This document shows, in pieces, positions 1 to 9,306 of a stretch of DNA of 64,000 bases; the first letter of the stretch is position 1; every line of letters begins with the position of its first letter. Made by a program: the position numbers and the translations under genes. The notes under the pieces were generated by a model. The model did not search any database and had not been told where the DNA came from. It was given only the letters and a program-made list of their open reading frames with translations. The stretch is from Pseudomonadota bacterium. Its GTDB lineage: Bacteria > Pseudomonadota > Gammaproteobacteria > Burkholderiales > SG8-39. The DNA is taken from contig JAJZPQ010000003.1 of NCBI GenBank assembly GCA_021811085.1, positions 62,001 through 126,000 of the forward strand, in the 5' to 3' direction.

Positions 1-943
1 TCTCGGCACCGGCGGCATCGCCGTAGACTGCGGCGAGGCGCTCCTTCACGTGCACCAGGCCGACACCCGTGCCCGGCTCCGAGGCCGCGCCGAATCCCAG
101 GCCGCCGTCCTCCACGACTAGAACCAGTTGCCGGCCCTCGGCGCCGGCTGCGACGCGCAGCCAGCCGCCGTCCATCTTGGGTTCCAGTCCGTGCTTGATC
201 GCGTTCTCCACCAGCGGCTGCAGCAGCATCGGCGGCAGCTTCGCCGGCGCAAGCGCCTCGGGCAGGTCGAGCTTGTACGCCAGGCGCGGTCCCATGCGGA
301 TGGCGAGAATTTCGAGATAGCCGCGCAGCAGCGCGAATTCCTCGGCCAGGGTGCAATCGGCGTTGCGCGCGGAAGCGAGCGTCGCGCGCAGATAGCCATC
401 GAGGTGGCCGAGCATCGCCTGCGCGCGCGGCGGGTCCAGCGCGATCAGCTCGTTCAGGTTGGCGAGCGTGTTGAACAGGAAGTGCGGCTCGATCTGCGCC
501 TGGAGCAGCTTCAAGCGCGCCTCGGCTGCGGCACGCTCGCTTTGCGCCAGCCGCTCGCGCGTCCAGAAGAAAAACGTGCCGCTCAGACCGGCGCCCGCGG
601 TGAGCGCGAGGAATCCCAGGATGGCGTTCATGCTCATTCTGCCCGGCCCCCAGGGATCGCCCAGCAGCACGCTGGCGATGAAGCTGCCGCCGAACCAGCC
701 GATGGGGGCAGCCAGCAGCACCAGGCCCACGATCGGCAGCAGCGCCGCATCGCCGCGCAGCCACAAGCGGCGCCGCGGCAGATCGATCGCGGCGTAGGTA
801 AGCAGGCCGATGCACAGACTGTAGACCAGGTTGGTGCTGAAGCGCTCGCTGCCCCATGCCGCCAGCGCCGCCGCGATCAATACACATAGCGCCAGCGTTA
901 CGAGGACACCGCGCAGCACGTGGGATTGGGCGGAGAGAGGCAT
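1..943 (-). CDS. LytS/YehU-type sensor histidine kinase, C-terminus cut by window edge
   Basis: 314 residues are visible from the ATG at 943; the frame is still open at base 2. About four hydrophobic segments occupy residues 11-125. The His_kinase signature QIEPHFLFNTL follows, with the phospho-accepting His at about residue 154. Next comes a GHKL ATPase domain with the N-box LVENAIKHGLEPKMDG and a glycine box GGLGFG. These are the marks of the LytS class, whose partners are LytTR response regulators; the partner is presumably beyond the left edge. Only the last few tens of residues should be missing. The start lies 15 bases after the stop of the 2TM gene, so the two are probably co-transcribed. 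Family assignment is sound; the signal is unknown. Confidence 0.9.
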   Translation of the reverse strand, partial: MPLSAQSHVLRGVLVTLALCVLIAAALAAWGSERFSTNLVYSLCIGLLTYAAIDLPRRRLWLRGDAALLPIVGLVLLAAPIGWFGGSFIASVLLGDPWGPGRMSMNAILGFLALTAGAGLSGTFFFWTRERLAQSERAAAEARLKLLQAQIEPHFLFNTLANLNELIALDPPRAQAMLGHLDGYLRATLASARNADCTLAEEFALLRGYLEILAIRMGPRLAYKLDLPEALAPAKLPPMLLQPLVENAIKHGLEPKMDGGWLRVAAGAEGRQLVLVVEDGGLGFGAASEPGTGVGLVHVKERLAAVYGDAAGAE

Positions 944-958
944 GGCGTATTGTCGCTG

Positions 959-1243
959 TCAGTGTGCGCCGCGATTGCTCTGCGATTCGAGCTTGCGCAG
1001 CTCGTCGTCTACCATGCGCTTGCGCAGCCCCGAGCCGGATAAGTATACCGCAAGGCCATGCATGCCCAGGCCGATGGCCCAGCCTCCCAGAGGGAACGCG
1101 AACCACGAGAAACCCGGCGTAGTCCTCTGATTGATGACGAAGAGCAGCACATTCACTGCGATGAACACCGTGAGATGCACGAGAAAGCCGAATTTCATGC
1201 CTGCGCGGCGGCGGGCGATACGCAGGCGTTTTTCGTTTTGCAT
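959..1243 (-). CDS. 2TM domain small membrane protein
   Basis: 94 residues: a basic N-terminus (RLRIARRRAGMKFGF), two hydrophobic helices at about residues 18-37 and 45-68, then a charged tail. This is the 2TM-domain layout; such proteins often sit beside LytS/LytTR genes, as here. Start choice: AAGGA lies 6 bases before the ATG at 1243. The upstream in-frame ATG at 1249 directly abuts that ribosome binding site and is less likely. It is probably an accessory or regulatory partner of the neighbouring kinase in the inner membrane, but no activity can be read from the sequence. Confidence 0.75.
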   Translation of the reverse strand: MQNEKRLRIARRRAGMKFGFLVHLTVFIAVNVLLFVINQRTTPGFSWFAFPLGGWAIGLGMHGLAVYLSGSGLRKRMVDDELRKLESQSNRGAH

Positions 1244-1254
1244 GGCCATTCCTT

Positions 1255-1752
1255 TCAGTCGGCCCTGCGCTGCGACCACACCCGTAGCGCGCGCGCGAAA
1301 AACGTGCCGCTCAGCAGGCCCAGGCCGAAGCCCGCGCCGGCCGCAAAACCTGCCGATTGTGCGAGCGCAGGCTGCATCGCTGCGCCCACTGCGAGCGCGT
1401 ACCTGGAAAAGAACATGACCATCATCAACGCGAGGGGCAACCAGCTTCCCGGCACATGGAACGTGCCGCTCGCGGCCGACCAGCGTGCACCACCAGGTTG
1501 CTCGAACGCACGATTGGCGAGCAAGGCTGCGCCGATTCCCGCGACCCAGGCAGCGAAGCCTAGCGGCTGCGCACTGAAGCTGCCCCATAACTGGACCAGC
1601 GAAAACACGCCCAGCGCCAGGGGCAGCGCGGCCAGCCTCAGTGGGCTCACCTCGCGCGACTTCGACTGCAAATAGCCCAGAGCGAGCAGACCGAAGAACA
1701 GCCCAAACACCCAGACCGGCGTACGCTGCAGGATCTGGAACAGTATCTGCAT
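1255..1752 (-). CDS. hypothetical multi-pass membrane protein (DUF6622-like)
   Basis: 165 residues with about five hydrophobic helices and short, mostly basic loops (for example LQSKSREVSPLRLA). The N-terminus MQILFQILQRTPVWVFGLFF is typical of small uncharacterised proteobacterial inner-membrane proteins of the DUF6622 type. That family name is from memory and should be checked. The ATG at 1752 is chosen because AAAGGAG precedes it; a TTG six codons upstream is also in frame. It lies 11 bases ahead of the 2TM gene and is probably its operon mate. No catalytic motif is visible. Confidence 0.6.
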   Translation of the reverse strand: MQILFQILQRTPVWVFGLFFGLLALGYLQSKSREVSPLRLAALPLALGVFSLVQLWGSFSAQPLGFAAWVAGIGAALLANRAFEQPGGARWSAASGTFHVPGSWLPLALMMVMFFSRYALAVGAAMQPALAQSAGFAAGAGFGLGLLSGTFFARALRVWSQRRAD

Positions 1753-1924
1753 TCTCCTTTCGACTTCCAAGATGTGATTTCGAACAGCGATGCCAGTTTC
1801 CGCCCCCGGTCCGGCCCAAGGCGAGCACGATGCGACGAAACGCCGATTCGGCGGGACGAAGCGTCATCGGCGGCGACGGCGCGCAGGGCGGCGCGCGCGC
1901 CGCGTATCGCCTAAAATGGCCGCT

Positions 1925-2740
1925 ATGCCGCCGCTGCGCCGCAAATCCGGGCGCGGCAGTCCCATTTCGCGAGATGGCGCTCCATTGACGACTGATCACG
2001 ACCCGGCCGCGTCCGGCAAGAAGCGCAAAGCCGGCGTCGGCCGTCATCGGCCGGCGCTGGGCAGCGATCTCGCGCTCGCGCGCCTGCTGCAGCTCGCCAG
2101 CCCCGCTTTGCCGGTCGGCGCCTACAGCTATTCGCAGGGACTGGAAGCCGCAGTGGACGCGGGCCTGGTGCGCGACGCGGCCAGCGCCGAGGCCTGGATC
2201 GGCGAGGTGCTCGCCTACGCCGTGGCGCGGCTGGAAGCGCCGGTGTGGTGGCGCCTGCATGCAGCCTGGTCCGCCGGCGAGCTGCCGCGCGTCGCGCACT
2301 GGAACGAGCTGTTCTGCAGCACGCGCGAGAGCGCCGAACTGCGCGCCGAAACGCTGCAGATGGGTTATTCGCTGCAGCGGCTGCTGCTCGAGCTGGGAGC
2401 ATTCGATGCATCGTCGCTGGCGCAGCTGCGTGGCGTCGCGGATATCAGCTTTCCTGCCGCTTTCGCTTTCGCCGTGGCGCAATGGGAAATCCCGGCACGC
2501 AGCGCGCTGATCGCCTACCTGTGGGCCTGGCTCGAGAATCAAGTCATGGCCGCGCTGAAATCGGTGCCGCTGGGCCAGACCGACGGCCAGCGCCTGCTGC
2601 TTTCGCTGGCTGCACTGCTGCCAGGGATCGCGGACGCGGCGTGCGCGCTCGCGGACGACGATCTATGCAATTACACGCCTGGCTACGCCATACTGTGCAG
2701 CCAGCACGAAACCCAGTACAGCCGTCTGTTTCGATCCTAG
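1925..2740 (+). CDS. ureF: urease accessory protein UreF
   Basis: UreF binds the apo-urease-UreD complex and acts with UreG in delivering nickel to urease. The family core is clear from [18 protein letters not shown] onward, followed by the helical body ([37 protein letters not shown]) and the C-terminal [20 protein letters not shown]. The start is uncertain. The ATG at 1925 gives 271 residues, an ATG at 1916 is also in frame, and a TTG at 1985 gives 251 residues, nearer the family norm; none has a strong ribosome binding site. It ends 14 bases before ureG. The structural genes ureABC and ureD/ureE are not next to it: genes on the opposite strand precede it. Confidence 0.92.
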   Translation: MPPLRRKSGRGSPISRDGAPLTTDHDPAASGKKRKAGVGRHRPALGSDLALARLLQLASPALPVGAYSYSQGLEAAVDAGLVRDAASAEAWIGEVLAYAVARLEAPVWWRLHAAWSAGELPRVAHWNELFCSTRESAELRAETLQMGYSLQRLLLELGAFDASSLAQLRGVADISFPAAFAFAVAQWEIPARSALIAYLWAWLENQVMAALKSVPLGQTDGQRLLLSLAALLPGIADAACALADDDLCNYTPGYAILCSQHETQYSRLFRS

Positions 2741-2754
2741 AAAGAGTCCATGTC

Positions 2755-3392
<638 letters not shown>

Positions 3393-3396
<4 letters not shown>

Positions 3397-4232
3397 GCCC
3401 GCTGGAATTGAGTCAGCTGCCCAACGACTGGCTCGCGCTGCTGGCCGTGGTGTACGCGCTCGGCCTGAAGCACGGCATGGACCCGGACCATCTGGCGACC
3501 ATAGACGGCATCGCGCGCAGCAATGCAAGGCACAATCCGCGCCTCGCGCGCTGGTCGGGCTTGCTGTTTTCCGCGGGCCATGGCGCCATCGTGATCCTGG
3601 TCGCAATCGGCGTCAGCCTGCTTGCGCGGCAGTGGCACACGCCAGCCTGGCTGGAAGCGCTGGGCGCGTGGATCTCGATCGGATTCCTGTATGCACTGGG
3701 CCTGCTCAATCTCTACAGCGTGCTCAGCGCCCCGCCCGGGACGGTGGTAGCACCCGCGGGGCTCAAGAGCCAGCTGCTCGGGCGCTTTGCGCGGGTCAGC
3801 CATCCGCTGCTGATCGCCGCCGTGGGCGCGCTGTTCGCCTTGTCTTTCGACACCGTCAGCCAGATGGCGCTGCTTTCGCTCACGGCGCGCAACCTTTCGG
3901 GCTGGGGATTCGCCGCCATGCTCGGCGTCACCTTCATGCTCGGCATGATGACCACGGACGGGCTCAACGGACTATGGGTCGCGCGCCTGCTTGCGCGCGC
4001 GGACCGGCGCGCGCTCATCGCCTCGCGCAGCATGGGCCTCGCCATCGCCGGCCTGTCGCTGCTGGTGGGCAGCTATGGCCTGGCGCGGCAGTTCTTTCCC
4101 GCCATCGCCGACCCGGCGCCGCAACACGAACTGCTGCTGGGCTGTGCCGCGGCGGCAATCGTTGGTCTCAGTTTTCTATTCGGCTTGCATCTCGCACAGT
4201 CTCCGCTGCAAGCGCGCGCACCGCGGAACTAG
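3393..4232 (+). CDS. NiCoT-family nickel/cobalt permease (HoxN/NixA/HupN type)
   Basis: 279 residues, about eight hydrophobic helices. The NiCoT signature HX4DH is present as HGMDPDH in the second helix. [16 protein letters not shown] corresponds to the family motif LGFDTATE, and [13 protein letters not shown] to the third conserved block. It should import Ni2+ (or Co2+) across the inner membrane and feed UreF/UreG. The GTG start overlaps the ureG stop by four bases and no better start exists. Nickel rather than cobalt is inferred from the urease-accessory neighbours. Confidence 0.9.
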
Positions 4233-4246
4233 CGCGCAGACCGCAG

Positions 4247-4332
4247 CTACTTGCCTACCGCTGGGTCAAAGCGCTGGTACTCCTTGGTGAGCTTGTCACC
4301 GTACTGCTTCAGCACCACCTCAAACGGTGCAA
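4247..4332 (-). pseudogene. C-terminal remnant of a Liv-type substrate-binding protein
   Basis: About 28 in-frame codons end at a TAG and read PFEVVLKQYGDKLTKEYQ followed by RFDPAVGK. This matches the end of the intact binding protein next door (PIEAMQLVQFDGKEYKAIG then DVVGK): both have P-[IF]-E, K-EY and a terminal VGK, and the stop-proximal bases are nearly identical (GCTACTTGCC on the plus strand). It looks like the stub of a tandem duplicate whose body was deleted. It has no start codon, and the terminator hairpin of the intact gene abuts it. Confidence 0.6.
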
Positions 4333-4356
4333 CGGGCCGCCGAAAGCGGCGGCCCG
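4333..4356 (-). terminator. strong hairpin after the Liv binding-protein gene
   Basis: A perfect 10-bp stem (CGGGCCGCCG / CGGCGGCCCG) with loop AAAG starts 10 bases beyond the stop codon of the binding-protein gene. No T-run follows on either strand, so it may act as an mRNA 3'-end stabiliser or a weak or bidirectional terminator between the converging ure and liv units. Confidence 0.6.
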
Positions 4357-4365
4357 GCCAGACTG

Positions 4366-5577
4366 CTACTTGCCCACCACGTCGCCTATCGCCTTGTATT
4401 CCTTGCCGTCGAACTGAACCAGCTGCATCGCCTCGATCGGCGCGTAGTCGGTGGCGCTGGTATTGATCTTGATCCCCGGCAACAGCACATCGGTGCGGAA
4501 ATCCTTGAGGCTCGCCGCCTGCTTCATCACGTTTTCGCGCGTCAGGTTATCGCCGCACTGCTTCAGCACCTGCACCATCGTCTGCGCCACGCCGTAGCCG
4601 ACCATGTTGCTGCCGTCCTTGACGTTGCCTTCCGGATAATACTTGGCCATGAACGCATACCAGTCCTTCATCGCCTTGTCGTCTTTCCACTTCGGATCGA
4701 GCGAATCCTTGAGGTACTGGATCGAGATCACGCCCTTCGATTTCTCCAGACCCGCCGGGGTCAGCACCGAGCCGATCGAGGCCGAAACGTTGTTCAGGTA
4801 CTGCACCGGCTTCCAGCCGATGTCGTAGGCCTTGCGGATCGCCTGCGCCGCGAATTTGGGCGTAGTGATGTTGAAGAACACATTGGCGCCGGAGGCCTGC
4901 AGCTGCACGATCTGCGAATCCACGGTCGGATCGCTGGTCTCGTAGGAGGCCTTGGCCACGATCATGGTCTTCGCCTTCGCGCCGAGCCCGTCTTCGAAGC
5001 CCTTCAGATAGTCCTTGCCGTAATCGTCGTTCTGGTAGAGCACGGCGATTTTCGCATCCGGCTTGGTCTGCAGAATGTGCTTGGCGTAGGTCGCGGCCTC
5101 GGTCTGGTAGTTGGGCTGCCAGCCCATGGTCCAGGGAAAGTCCTTAGGATCGTTCCACTTGCTTGCGCCGGTGGCGACGAACAGCTGCGGCACCTTCTTC
5201 GCGTTCATGTACTTGTGGATCGCCGAATTGGACGGCGTGCCGAGGGAGTTGAATATGAACAGCACCTGCTCCTGCTCGACCAGGCGGCGTGCATCCTCGA
5301 CCGCTTTCGGCGGGCTGTAGCCATCGTCGAGGCTGATGAAGTTGATCTTGCGTCCGTTGATGCCGCCCTGGTCGTTGATCATCTTGAAATACGCGGCGTC
5401 GGTCTTGCCGATGGTGCCGTAAGCGGAAGCCGGTCCGCTGTAAGGCATGATGTTGCCGATCTTGATTTCGGTGTCGCTTGCGCCCGGATCGTATTTCTTC
5501 TGCGCCAGCGCCGACGACGTACCCAGCGCAAGCCCGGCCATTACGGTAGCGGAAACTAACAATTGCTTGGTTGACAT
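4366..5577 (-). CDS. branched-chain amino acid-type ABC transporter substrate-binding protein
   Basis: 403 residues. A Sec signal peptide (MSTKQLLVSATVMAGLALG, cleavage near SSALAQ) exports it to the periplasm. The mature part has the LivJ/LivK-like type I fold start (EIKIGNIMPYSGPASAYG) and the mid-protein region AKIAVLYQNDDYGKDYLKG. The ATG at 5577 has a near-perfect AAAGGAGG five bases upstream; no earlier start is needed. It is the last gene of the liv cluster, 108 bases after livM, so its strong ribosome binding site fits the usual excess of binding protein over permease. The ligand could be an amino acid, urea-like compound, amide or aromatic acid; the sequence does not say which. Confidence 0.93.
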   Translation of the reverse strand: MSTKQLLVSATVMAGLALGTSSALAQKKYDPGASDTEIKIGNIMPYSGPASAYGTIGKTDAAYFKMINDQGGINGRKINFISLDDGYSPPKAVEDARRLVEQEQVLFIFNSLGTPSNSAIHKYMNAKKVPQLFVATGASKWNDPKDFPWTMGWQPNYQTEAATYAKHILQTKPDAKIAVLYQNDDYGKDYLKGFEDGLGAKAKTMIVAKASYETSDPTVDSQIVQLQASGANVFFNITTPKFAAQAIRKAYDIGWKPVQYLNNVSASIGSVLTPAGLEKSKGVISIQYLKDSLDPKWKDDKAMKDWYAFMAKYYPEGNVKDGSNMVGYGVAQTMVQVLKQCGDNLTRENVMKQAASLKDFRTDVLLPGIKINTSATDYAPIEAMQLVQFDGKEYKAIGDVVGK

Positions 5578-5685
5578 GCTTACCTCCTTTGCGTGATTAA
5601 TGAAATGAGGAGACATATCCCCTCACGCCCCTCTGATTCCTCGCTTCATAACCGCCGGATACTTCTATGCGGTAACCCTGCGCCG

Positions 5686-6693
5686 TCACTGCTGCCCGTT
5701 GCGGCCGCTCCCGCGCCTGATCCGCGCCCAGGCGATGCGAATCGCGCCGGCCACGCCGACGGGCATCAGGTACACGAATCCGATCATGAACACGCCGTAG
5801 ATCGCCCAGGGTGCCGCCTTGGAAATCTGGTCGGCAATATTCGGCACGAACTGGATGAATATCGCGCCGTAGATCGCGCCCGGGATCGAGGCCAGCCCGC
5901 CGATCACGATGCCGACGAGGAAGGTGATCGACAGAAAGATGTTGAAGCTGTCGGGCGCGACGAACTGCACCGCGATCGCGCCGAGCGCGCCGGCGACGCC
6001 GGTGTACATCGCGGATACGCCGAACGCGAGCGACTTGTACAGCGAGTTGTTCACCCCCATGGCCTCGGCCGCGATCGGCTGGTCGCGGATGGCGATGAGC
6101 GAACGCCCGACGCGCCCGCGCAGCAGGTTCCAGCCGAGCAGGAACATCACCAGCGCGATCGCGAGCGTGAAATAGTACAGCCACTGGTCCTGGTTGATCG
6201 GCAAGCCGAAGGGCGGGTCCGGCTTCATGATGACGATGCCCTGCACCCCGCCGGTCCAGTATTCCAGGTGCTTGTACTTGAGCAGCTGCGGCATCGATAC
6301 GCCCAGCGCAAACGTCGCGAGCGCGAGATACAGCCCCTCCAGGCGCAAGGCCGGCAGGCCGAACAGGAATCCGGCCGCGAGGCAGACCAGGCCGGCCACC
6401 GGCACGGTCGCCCAATAAGGCACGCCCCACTTGTCCATCAGGATCGCGGCGACATAGGCGCCGATCGCGTAAAACGCGCCGTGGCCGAGCGATATCTGCC
6501 CGTTGTAGCCGGTCAGGATATTGAGCCCGAGCAGCGCGATCGCATACACCAGCACCATGGTCAGCTGGAACGTATGGTAGTTGGTCACCAGGAACGGCAG
6601 CGCGCAAATTGCGAGCAGCAGCACGGCGAGCGCGATGCGCCGGGACTTGCCCGGTGCGGCGGAAGCGGCGGTGAGAGGCGATGCAGGCGTCAT
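5686..6693 (-). CDS. livM: Liv-type ABC transporter permease LivM
   Basis: 335 residues with about nine to ten hydrophobic helices. The LivM hallmark GLNILTGYNGQISLGHGAFY is present, as are the EAA-loop region (GRSLIAIRDQPIAAEAMGVN) and the late segment FLSITFLVGIVIGGLASIPG. It pairs with LivH to form the membrane channel of the importer. Its start is four bases after the livH stop. The C-terminus is basic and cytoplasmic. Substrate unknown. Confidence 0.93.
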   Translation of the reverse strand: MTPASPLTAASAAPGKSRRIALAVLLLAICALPFLVTNYHTFQLTMVLVYAIALLGLNILTGYNGQISLGHGAFYAIGAYVAAILMDKWGVPYWATVPVAGLVCLAAGFLFGLPALRLEGLYLALATFALGVSMPQLLKYKHLEYWTGGVQGIVIMKPDPPFGLPINQDQWLYYFTLAIALVMFLLGWNLLRGRVGRSLIAIRDQPIAAEAMGVNNSLYKSLAFGVSAMYTGVAGALGAIAVQFVAPDSFNIFLSITFLVGIVIGGLASIPGAIYGAIFIQFVPNIADQISKAAPWAIYGVFMIGFVYLMPVGVAGAIRIAWARIRRGSGRNGQQ

Positions 6694-6697
6694 TCGG

Positions 6698-7573
6698 TCA
6701 TACCCTGGTTACGTGAACTCGGCCGAACAGGCCCGAGGGGCGCACCACCAGCACGCCGACGATCAGCACCAGCGCGAACGCGAGCTTGAGCTCGTTGCCG
6801 ATGACATAGGCGCCGAGCAGGTTTTCCAGCACCCCGACCATGAATCCGCCGAGCACCGCGCCGCCGGGGTTGTCTATGCCGCCGACCAGCGCCGCCGCAA
6901 ATGCATACAGCAGAATGCCCGACATCATGTTCGGGTCGAGGTAGACCGTCGGCGCCACCATCATGCCGGCGATCGCGCCGATCGCCGCGGCGAGTCCCCA
7001 GCCCAGCGCCAGCATCCAGCCCACGCGTATCCCGACCAGGCGGCTGGAGGTTGGATTCTGCGCCGCGGCGCGCATCGCCAGCCCCAGCGGCGTATAGCGG
7101 AAAAACGCGTACAGCAGCGCCAGCACCACCAGCGTGACGCCGACCGCGCCGAGCTGGTGCGCGGAAAAGAAGTGATCGCCGACATGCAGCGGCTCCTTCG
7201 GAAACGGGCTCGGAAACACCTTGATGGTGTAGGTATAGATCCAGCCGGCCAGGCTGTTGAAAATCACCAGCAGCCCGATGAACACGACCACGACGGACAG
7301 CACCGGCGCCTGCTCCACCGGCCGCACGATGACGCGCTCGATCAGCACGCCGAGGACGAACGCGATCGCGATCGTGAGAAAGAACGCCGGCCAGTAGGGC
7401 ATGCCGGCGTCGATCATGGTCCAGGCGATGTAGGTCGAGAACATCGCGATTTCGCCCTGGGCGAAGTTCACCTGGTGCGTCGCCTGGTAGATCATCACCA
7501 GCGCCAGCGCGACGCTGGCGTAAATGCCGCCGGTGGCGAGACCGGCAAATACCTGATTGAGAAAAGCGTCCAT
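6698..7573 (-). CDS. livH: Liv-type ABC transporter permease LivH
   Basis: 291 residues, about eight helices. The N-terminus LNQVFAGLATGGIYASVALA and the LivH motif YQATHQVNFAQGEIAMFSTY are diagnostic. The coupling region MRAAAQNPTSSRLVGIRV and the late GGIDNPGGAVLGGFMVGVLE also match the family. The ATG at 7573 lies 11 bases after the livF stop. It is the second channel half of the importer. Confidence 0.93.
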   Translation of the reverse strand: MDAFLNQVFAGLATGGIYASVALALVMIYQATHQVNFAQGEIAMFSTYIAWTMIDAGMPYWPAFFLTIAIAFVLGVLIERVIVRPVEQAPVLSVVVVFIGLLVIFNSLAGWIYTYTIKVFPSPFPKEPLHVGDHFFSAHQLGAVGVTLVVLALLYAFFRYTPLGLAMRAAAQNPTSSRLVGIRVGWMLALGWGLAAAIGAIAGMMVAPTVYLDPNMMSGILLYAFAAALVGGIDNPGGAVLGGFMVGVLENLLGAYVIGNELKLAFALVLIVGVLVVRPSGLFGRVHVTRV

Positions 7574-7584
7574 GGAGTATCGCT

Positions 7585-8297
<713 letters not shown>

Positions 8298-8298
<1 letters not shown>

Positions 8299-9089
8299 CA
8301 GTCGCCGTTCCCCAGATAGGCCTGCACCACTTCGGGATGCTGCTGCACCTCGGCCGGCGTGCCCTCGGCGATCTTGCGCCCGAAATTGAGCGCGACCACC
8401 TTGTCCGACACGCTCATCACCAGGCTCATGTGGTGCTCCACCAGCAGCACGGTGATGCCCAGCCGCCCGCGGATATCGTGGATCAGCTTGCCCAGGGCGT
8501 GGACTTCCTCGTGATTGAGGCCGCAGGCCGGTTCGTCCAGCAGCAGCAGCCGCGGCTCGCTCGCGAGCGCGCGCGCGAGCTCGACCCGCTTTTGCGTGCC
8601 GAAAGGAAGGTCGGACACGCGCTTGTCCGCATCCGCCTCGAGACCGAGGAACGCGACCAGTTGCGCCGCCTGCTCCGCCGAGGCGCGCTCCTCGCGCACC
8701 ACGCGCGGCAGGCGCAGCGCATTAGACAGAAAACCGCTGCGCGTGCGGCAATGCCGGCCGAGCATGACGTTGTCGTGCACGCTCATGCTGCGAAACAGCG
8801 CGAGGTTCTGGAACGTGCGGCCGATGCCGACGGTCGCGATACGATGGCGCGGGATATCGAGCAGCGACTGGCCGTCAAACACGATCCGACCGCCCTGCCA
8901 GCGATAGAGTCGCGACAGGCAATTGAACAGCGTGGTCTTGCCGGCGCCATTGGGCCCGATCAAGCCGGCGATCTGTCCCGGCGCGATATCGAACGACACG
9001 CCGTCGAGCGCAACAATACCGCCGAAGTGCACCGACACGCCGTCGACAGCCAGCAGGCTGTTCCCGCTTGTCGCTTGGGTTTGAAGCAT
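8298..9089 (-). CDS. livG: Liv-type ABC transporter ATPase LivG
   Basis: 263 residues. Walker A is LIGPNGAGKTTLFNCLSRLY, a Q-loop region lies at GIGRTFQNLALF, and Walker B is LLLLDEPACGLNHEE with H-loop LLVEHHMSLV. The ABC signature region is degenerate for a Liv ATPase: SDLPFGTQKRVELARALA instead of LSYGQQR; the FGTQKR variant is known in LivG relatives. The start at 9089 is set by TAGGAGG four bases upstream. It is the first gene of the liv operon (livG-livF-livH-livM-binding protein). Confidence 0.94.
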
Positions 9090-9306
9090 CGATCCTCCTA
9101 AATTGGACAAGCGTTCTCCAGGGCAAAGCCCTGTTTCGAACTTGTCCTTGCGGTCCCGGTCTTTGCCGGAATCCGCCGCCCTTGCTGCGCCATGCGCGCG
9201 GGGGCCCGTGTGCCGCGGGCACATACTTCCATAAAACCGGGGCTGCGTAAAGCCGGGGAAACCTTTTATTGGACAATATTGGCCGAATTGGTTCGCCGGC
9301 AGCCGC

